From contig JAKVCU010000057.1 of NCBI GenBank assembly GCA_022448955.1, positions 1-64,000 of the forward strand: a DNA stretch of 64,000 nt, read 5' to 3'. A program made the translations under genes and the position numbers. Of the stretch, positions 61,687-64,000 are shown piece by piece. Position 1 is the stretch's first letter. The number at the start of each line of letters is the position of its first letter. This stretch comes from Saprospiraceae bacterium. Lineage in GTDB: Bacteria; Bacteroidota; Bacteroidia; Chitinophagales; Saprospiraceae. The notes under the pieces are model-generated. The model was not told the DNA's origin, did not search any database, and worked only from the letters and a program-made list of their open reading frames with translations.

Positions 61687-62586
61687 ATGAAAATGGAAGA
61701 TAAAGAAACTTTATATGCCCGATGGTTAAGTGGAGCGCTGAATGATGAAGAGGCTAAAGTATTAGCAGAAAGTGGGGAGTTATCGGCACTTCAGGATGTC
61801 GTAGAGGCTGTCGACCAGTTTAAGCTGAAACCTTACAACAAGGAAGAGGCTTTCGCCAAATTGGAATTGAAGCCCAAAGCGAAGGTAAGAAGTTTGCCTG
61901 TTCGTACGATTCTAGCCATAGCGGCTTCGGTTGTGGCCTTGATCATTGCAGGACGGTCCTTCTGGGGGGATGGAATAGTAAATCTAAGTACACCTTATGG
62001 CAAAATATTAACTTTTACATTGCCCGATGGCAGTACAGGACAACTCAATGCAGGCTCTTCTTTGAGTTATAATGAAAATACTTGGCAAGAGGAACGCATG
62101 ATCGAATTGCAAGGAGAGGCATACTTTGATGTAAAAAGCGGTAGTATGTTCCGTGTGCTTTCGCAAAACGGTGAGGTCGAGGTCTTAGGAACCCAGTTTA
62201 ATGTACGGGCATGGAATAAACGACTTATAGTAGCCTGTTATGAAGGAAGCGTAAAAGTACAAGGAGGAAGTCAGCTAGATACATTGACACAAGGTATGAT
62301 GGTGACGATTGCAAATGGACAATCAAAAAAAGAAAATATAGCTCAAAATCAGCCTAATTGGCAAAAAGGAATCATTGTATTTGATGCTGCCGAAGCTATA
62401 GAGGTGTTGGATGAAGCGGAACGACTTTACGATATTCAATTTGAAGTAAAAGAACGACTTATAGGTACTTTTTCTGGTAATTTGCATCGCGATAGTTTGG
62501 AAAAATTCTTAGATAAGCTCATCTTCAATGGTGAAAAATACAAAGCGGTAAAATTAGATCAGAAAAGATATAAAATTGAAAAATGA
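61687..62586 (+). CDS. FecR-family anti-sigma factor
   Basis: A 299-residue inner-membrane protein. A cytoplasmic N-terminal sigma-binding region (1-75) is followed by one membrane helix (~76-92, TILAIAASVVALIIAG), a periplasmic FecR domain (~98-190, STPYGKILTFTLPDG, QLNAGSSLSYN, GEAYFDVKSG, VLGTQFNVRAW) and a DUF4974 C-terminal domain. It transmits the receptor signal to the ECF sigma. Its TGA lies inside the receptor's start region (11-nt overlap). ATG 61687 chosen; 61693 is a possible alternative. Confidence 0.94.
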   Translation: MKMEDKETLYARWLSGALNDEEAKVLAESGELSALQDVVEAVDQFKLKPYNKEEAFAKLELKPKAKVRSLPVRTILAIAASVVALIIAGRSFWGDGIVNLSTPYGKILTFTLPDGSTGQLNAGSSLSYNENTWQEERMIELQGEAYFDVKSGSMFRVLSQNGEVEVLGTQFNVRAWNKRLIVACYEGSVKVQGGSQLDTLTQGMMVTIANGQSKKENIAQNQPNWQKGIIVFDAAEAIEVLDEAERLYDIQFEVKERLIGTFSGNLHRDSLEKFLDKLIFNGEKYKAVKLDQKRYKIEK

Positions 62587-64000
62587 AGGCTTAATAATTT
62601 GTACTTTCTTAATCCTTAGTAGCCAATTTCTTCTGGCCCAAACAACAACTTTAAACTTCAATCAAGCAAGTTTGGTTGAGGTGATTGAGCAAATCGAAAA
62701 GAACTCCAATTGGCTGTTCAATTTCAATCCTGAAATTGTGGCACCTTATGAATATACAGGAATATTAAATACGAAGGAAGGCGAGCAAATGATGTCTCAA
62801 TTGCTCCAGGATACACCATTCACCTTTGAAATACTTGGCACAGATATCTTGATCTACAAAGAGAAAAAAACACTGCAACACGTTTGTGGCTATATTATTG
62901 ACCAAAAAACTCAAGTTCCTTTATCCTATGTAAATGTATTTGCAGATGATCAGATAAACGGAACCACTACAGATGAGAATGGATATTTTGAATTGAATTT
63001 TGAAGCCATCAATCGGCAAACTATTTTCTTCAAGTATATTGGATATCAAGAAAAGCAATTGACCATCAAAGCATTGCAGCAATCGGAAAGATGTCCTACG
63101 ATCTCCTTAAGTATTGATCTTCATTTATTTGATAGCGAAGTCATCGTGAGGGATTATATCCTAGATGGTATTACGGAAGGAGAAGATTACAGTAAAATTA
63201 GCCTAGATTATGCTCAATTGACCAAAATGCATTCGCCTATTGAGCACGATCTTTTGAAGACGGTACAGTTTCTTCCTGGTATAGTAAGCTTGGATGGAAG
63301 TGCGACTAACCTACAAATTAGAGGGAGCACTGCTGATCAAAATCTCCTTCTTTGGGAAGATACACCAATGTATGGAGCAGGACATTTCTTTGGAATGATT
63401 TCAGCGATTAATCCTTTTGTAGTTGATAAAGTGGAAGTCCATAAAGGGGTTTACCAACCATCTTATGATAATAGAGTAGGAGGCGTAATCGATATGTCAC
63501 TTAGTGACTCCATCGCTCATCAATGGAAAGCTGGGGTTGGAGCAACCCTAACTGAAGTTCATGCTTTTGCAGAGGTACCGATCTTAAAAAATAAATTATC
63601 CCTTATCCTTTCGGGAAGGCGTAGTTTTAATAGTTGGATAGAAACGGCCACTATTACTAACTATTCAGAAAGAGTTTTTCAAGGTACAAAAGTGGAAGAA
63701 AATGAGGTAGAAGAAGGCACAATTATCGATCAAATATTGTCCTTTCATGACTGGAATACAAAGCTGTTATTCCGACCAAATTCTAAGCTGTTGTTCACTT
63801 ATAGTAGCCTACGAACTCAAAATAGTTTTAGTTATTCTACTCTTTTTGAAGAGGACCAAACCTTGGATAATGATCAAGTCAATAATAAATCTACTATTGA
63901 TCATATCGATATGCAATTTCAGATTAGCCCTCATTTGCAGATCCTTGCCTCTTACTCTTTTTCTACTTACAAAAGTGGAAGTAGTTTTGCCTTGAGCTCA
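62576..64000 (+). CDS. TonB-dependent receptor with STN domain (3' truncated)
   Basis: 475 codons are open to the window edge with no stop. A TTG start at 62576 gives a clean signal peptide (MKNEGLIICTFLILSSQ, then LAQ) and an 11-nt overlap with fecR. Domains seen: STN (~22-100, NFNQASLVEVIEQIEKNSNW), carboxypeptidase-like (~105-190, NGTTTDENGYFELNF), plug (~205-320, LPGIVSLDGSATNLQIRGS, GGVIDMSL) and early barrel strands. STN-containing receptors signal to FecR, so it is the sensor/importer of this operon. The ligand (metal chelate or glycan) is unknown. No SusD partner is visible within the window. Confidence 0.9.
   Translation, partial: MKNEGLIICTFLILSSQFLLAQTTTLNFNQASLVEVIEQIEKNSNWLFNFNPEIVAPYEYTGILNTKEGEQMMSQLLQDTPFTFEILGTDILIYKEKKTLQHVCGYIIDQKTQVPLSYVNVFADDQINGTTTDENGYFELNFEAINRQTIFFKYIGYQEKQLTIKALQQSERCPTISLSIDLHLFDSEVIVRDYILDGITEGEDYSKISLDYAQLTKMHSPIEHDLLKTVQFLPGIVSLDGSATNLQIRGSTADQNLLLWEDTPMYGAGHFFGMISAINPFVVDKVEVHKGVYQPSYDNRVGGVIDMSLSDSIAHQWKAGVGATLTEVHAFAEVPILKNKLSLILSGRRSFNSWIETATITNYSERVFQGTKVEENEVEEGTIIDQILSFHDWNTKLLFRPNSKLLFTYSSLRTQNSFSYSTLFEEDQTLDNDQVNNKSTIDHIDMQFQISPHLQILASYSFSTYKSGSSFALSS

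Noticed and set aside
63747-63995. 82-codon frame near the right edge
   Set aside because: It is a shadow of the TonB-dependent receptor, whose own frame is open from 62576 to the window end.

Overview
The window looks like chromosomal DNA of an AT-rich marine-type Bacteroidota, probably a Saprospiria-like lineage (inference). Several things point there. Secreted proteins carry type IX secretion (T9SS) C-terminal sorting domains of both type A and type B. There are PorP/SprF-like, PorE-like and PorU2-like proteins, a six-gene Na+-translocating NADH:quinone reductase (nqrABCDEF), an ECF sigma/FecR/TonB-receptor operon, and a TTTG-N20-TANNTTTG promoter in front of rpsU. Several genes appear to use TTG or GTG starts. 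I saw no rRNA, tRNA or CRISPR array.

Layout. 1-10.5 kb: the tail of a T9SS type B giant protein, then a densely packed, orientation-alternating surface-polysaccharide locus (WecB-type epimerase, two glycosyltransferases, a GT-C-like membrane protein, a Wzx flippase, a FemAB/GNAT-like transferase and an alpha/alpha-toroid protein). Convergent neighbours overlap at their 3' ends. 10.5-16.7 kb: a very large gingipain-fold (C25) protein and a Tas-like aldo/keto reductase. 16.7-21.9 kb: an accessory island with a structured intergenic region, a 932-residue protein I cannot assign, a possible 53-codon ORF and a TIR-domain/coiled-coil protein. This is the best candidate for an undescribed system. 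21.9-29.8 kb: rpsU, a small barrel protein, a LEA-like 11-residue-repeat protein, the PorP/SprF and PorE-like pair (the second with an added DUF1573 domain) and a MoxR-type ATPase. 29.9-37.3 kb: pnuC and the nqr operon, in which NqrA has an unusual membrane-anchor extension. 37.3-44.8 kb: a decayed DUF2975/XRE pair, a second PorE-like protein, a CPBP protease, a possible MITE, an ECF sigma with two small membrane proteins and an Hsp20, and a TPR protein.

45-64 kb: a cysteine-rich T9SS protein with three copies of one module, an OmpA-type pseudogene remnant, a four-gene envelope operon (UUP1-like 7TM transglutaminase, ATP-grasp ligase, a 54-residue membrane protein and a barrel), an SDR enzyme, two large T9SS-secreted enzymes (endonuclease I and M64 peptidase) and a FecI/FecR/TonB-receptor operon cut by the right edge.

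Together the genes describe a cell that invests in surface polysaccharide, T9SS export of adhesins and hydrolases, sodium-based respiration and envelope stress control. Intergenic regions of 45-57 kb share a degenerate dispersed repeat, and a second 30-bp repeat occurs near 23.1 and 44.8 kb.
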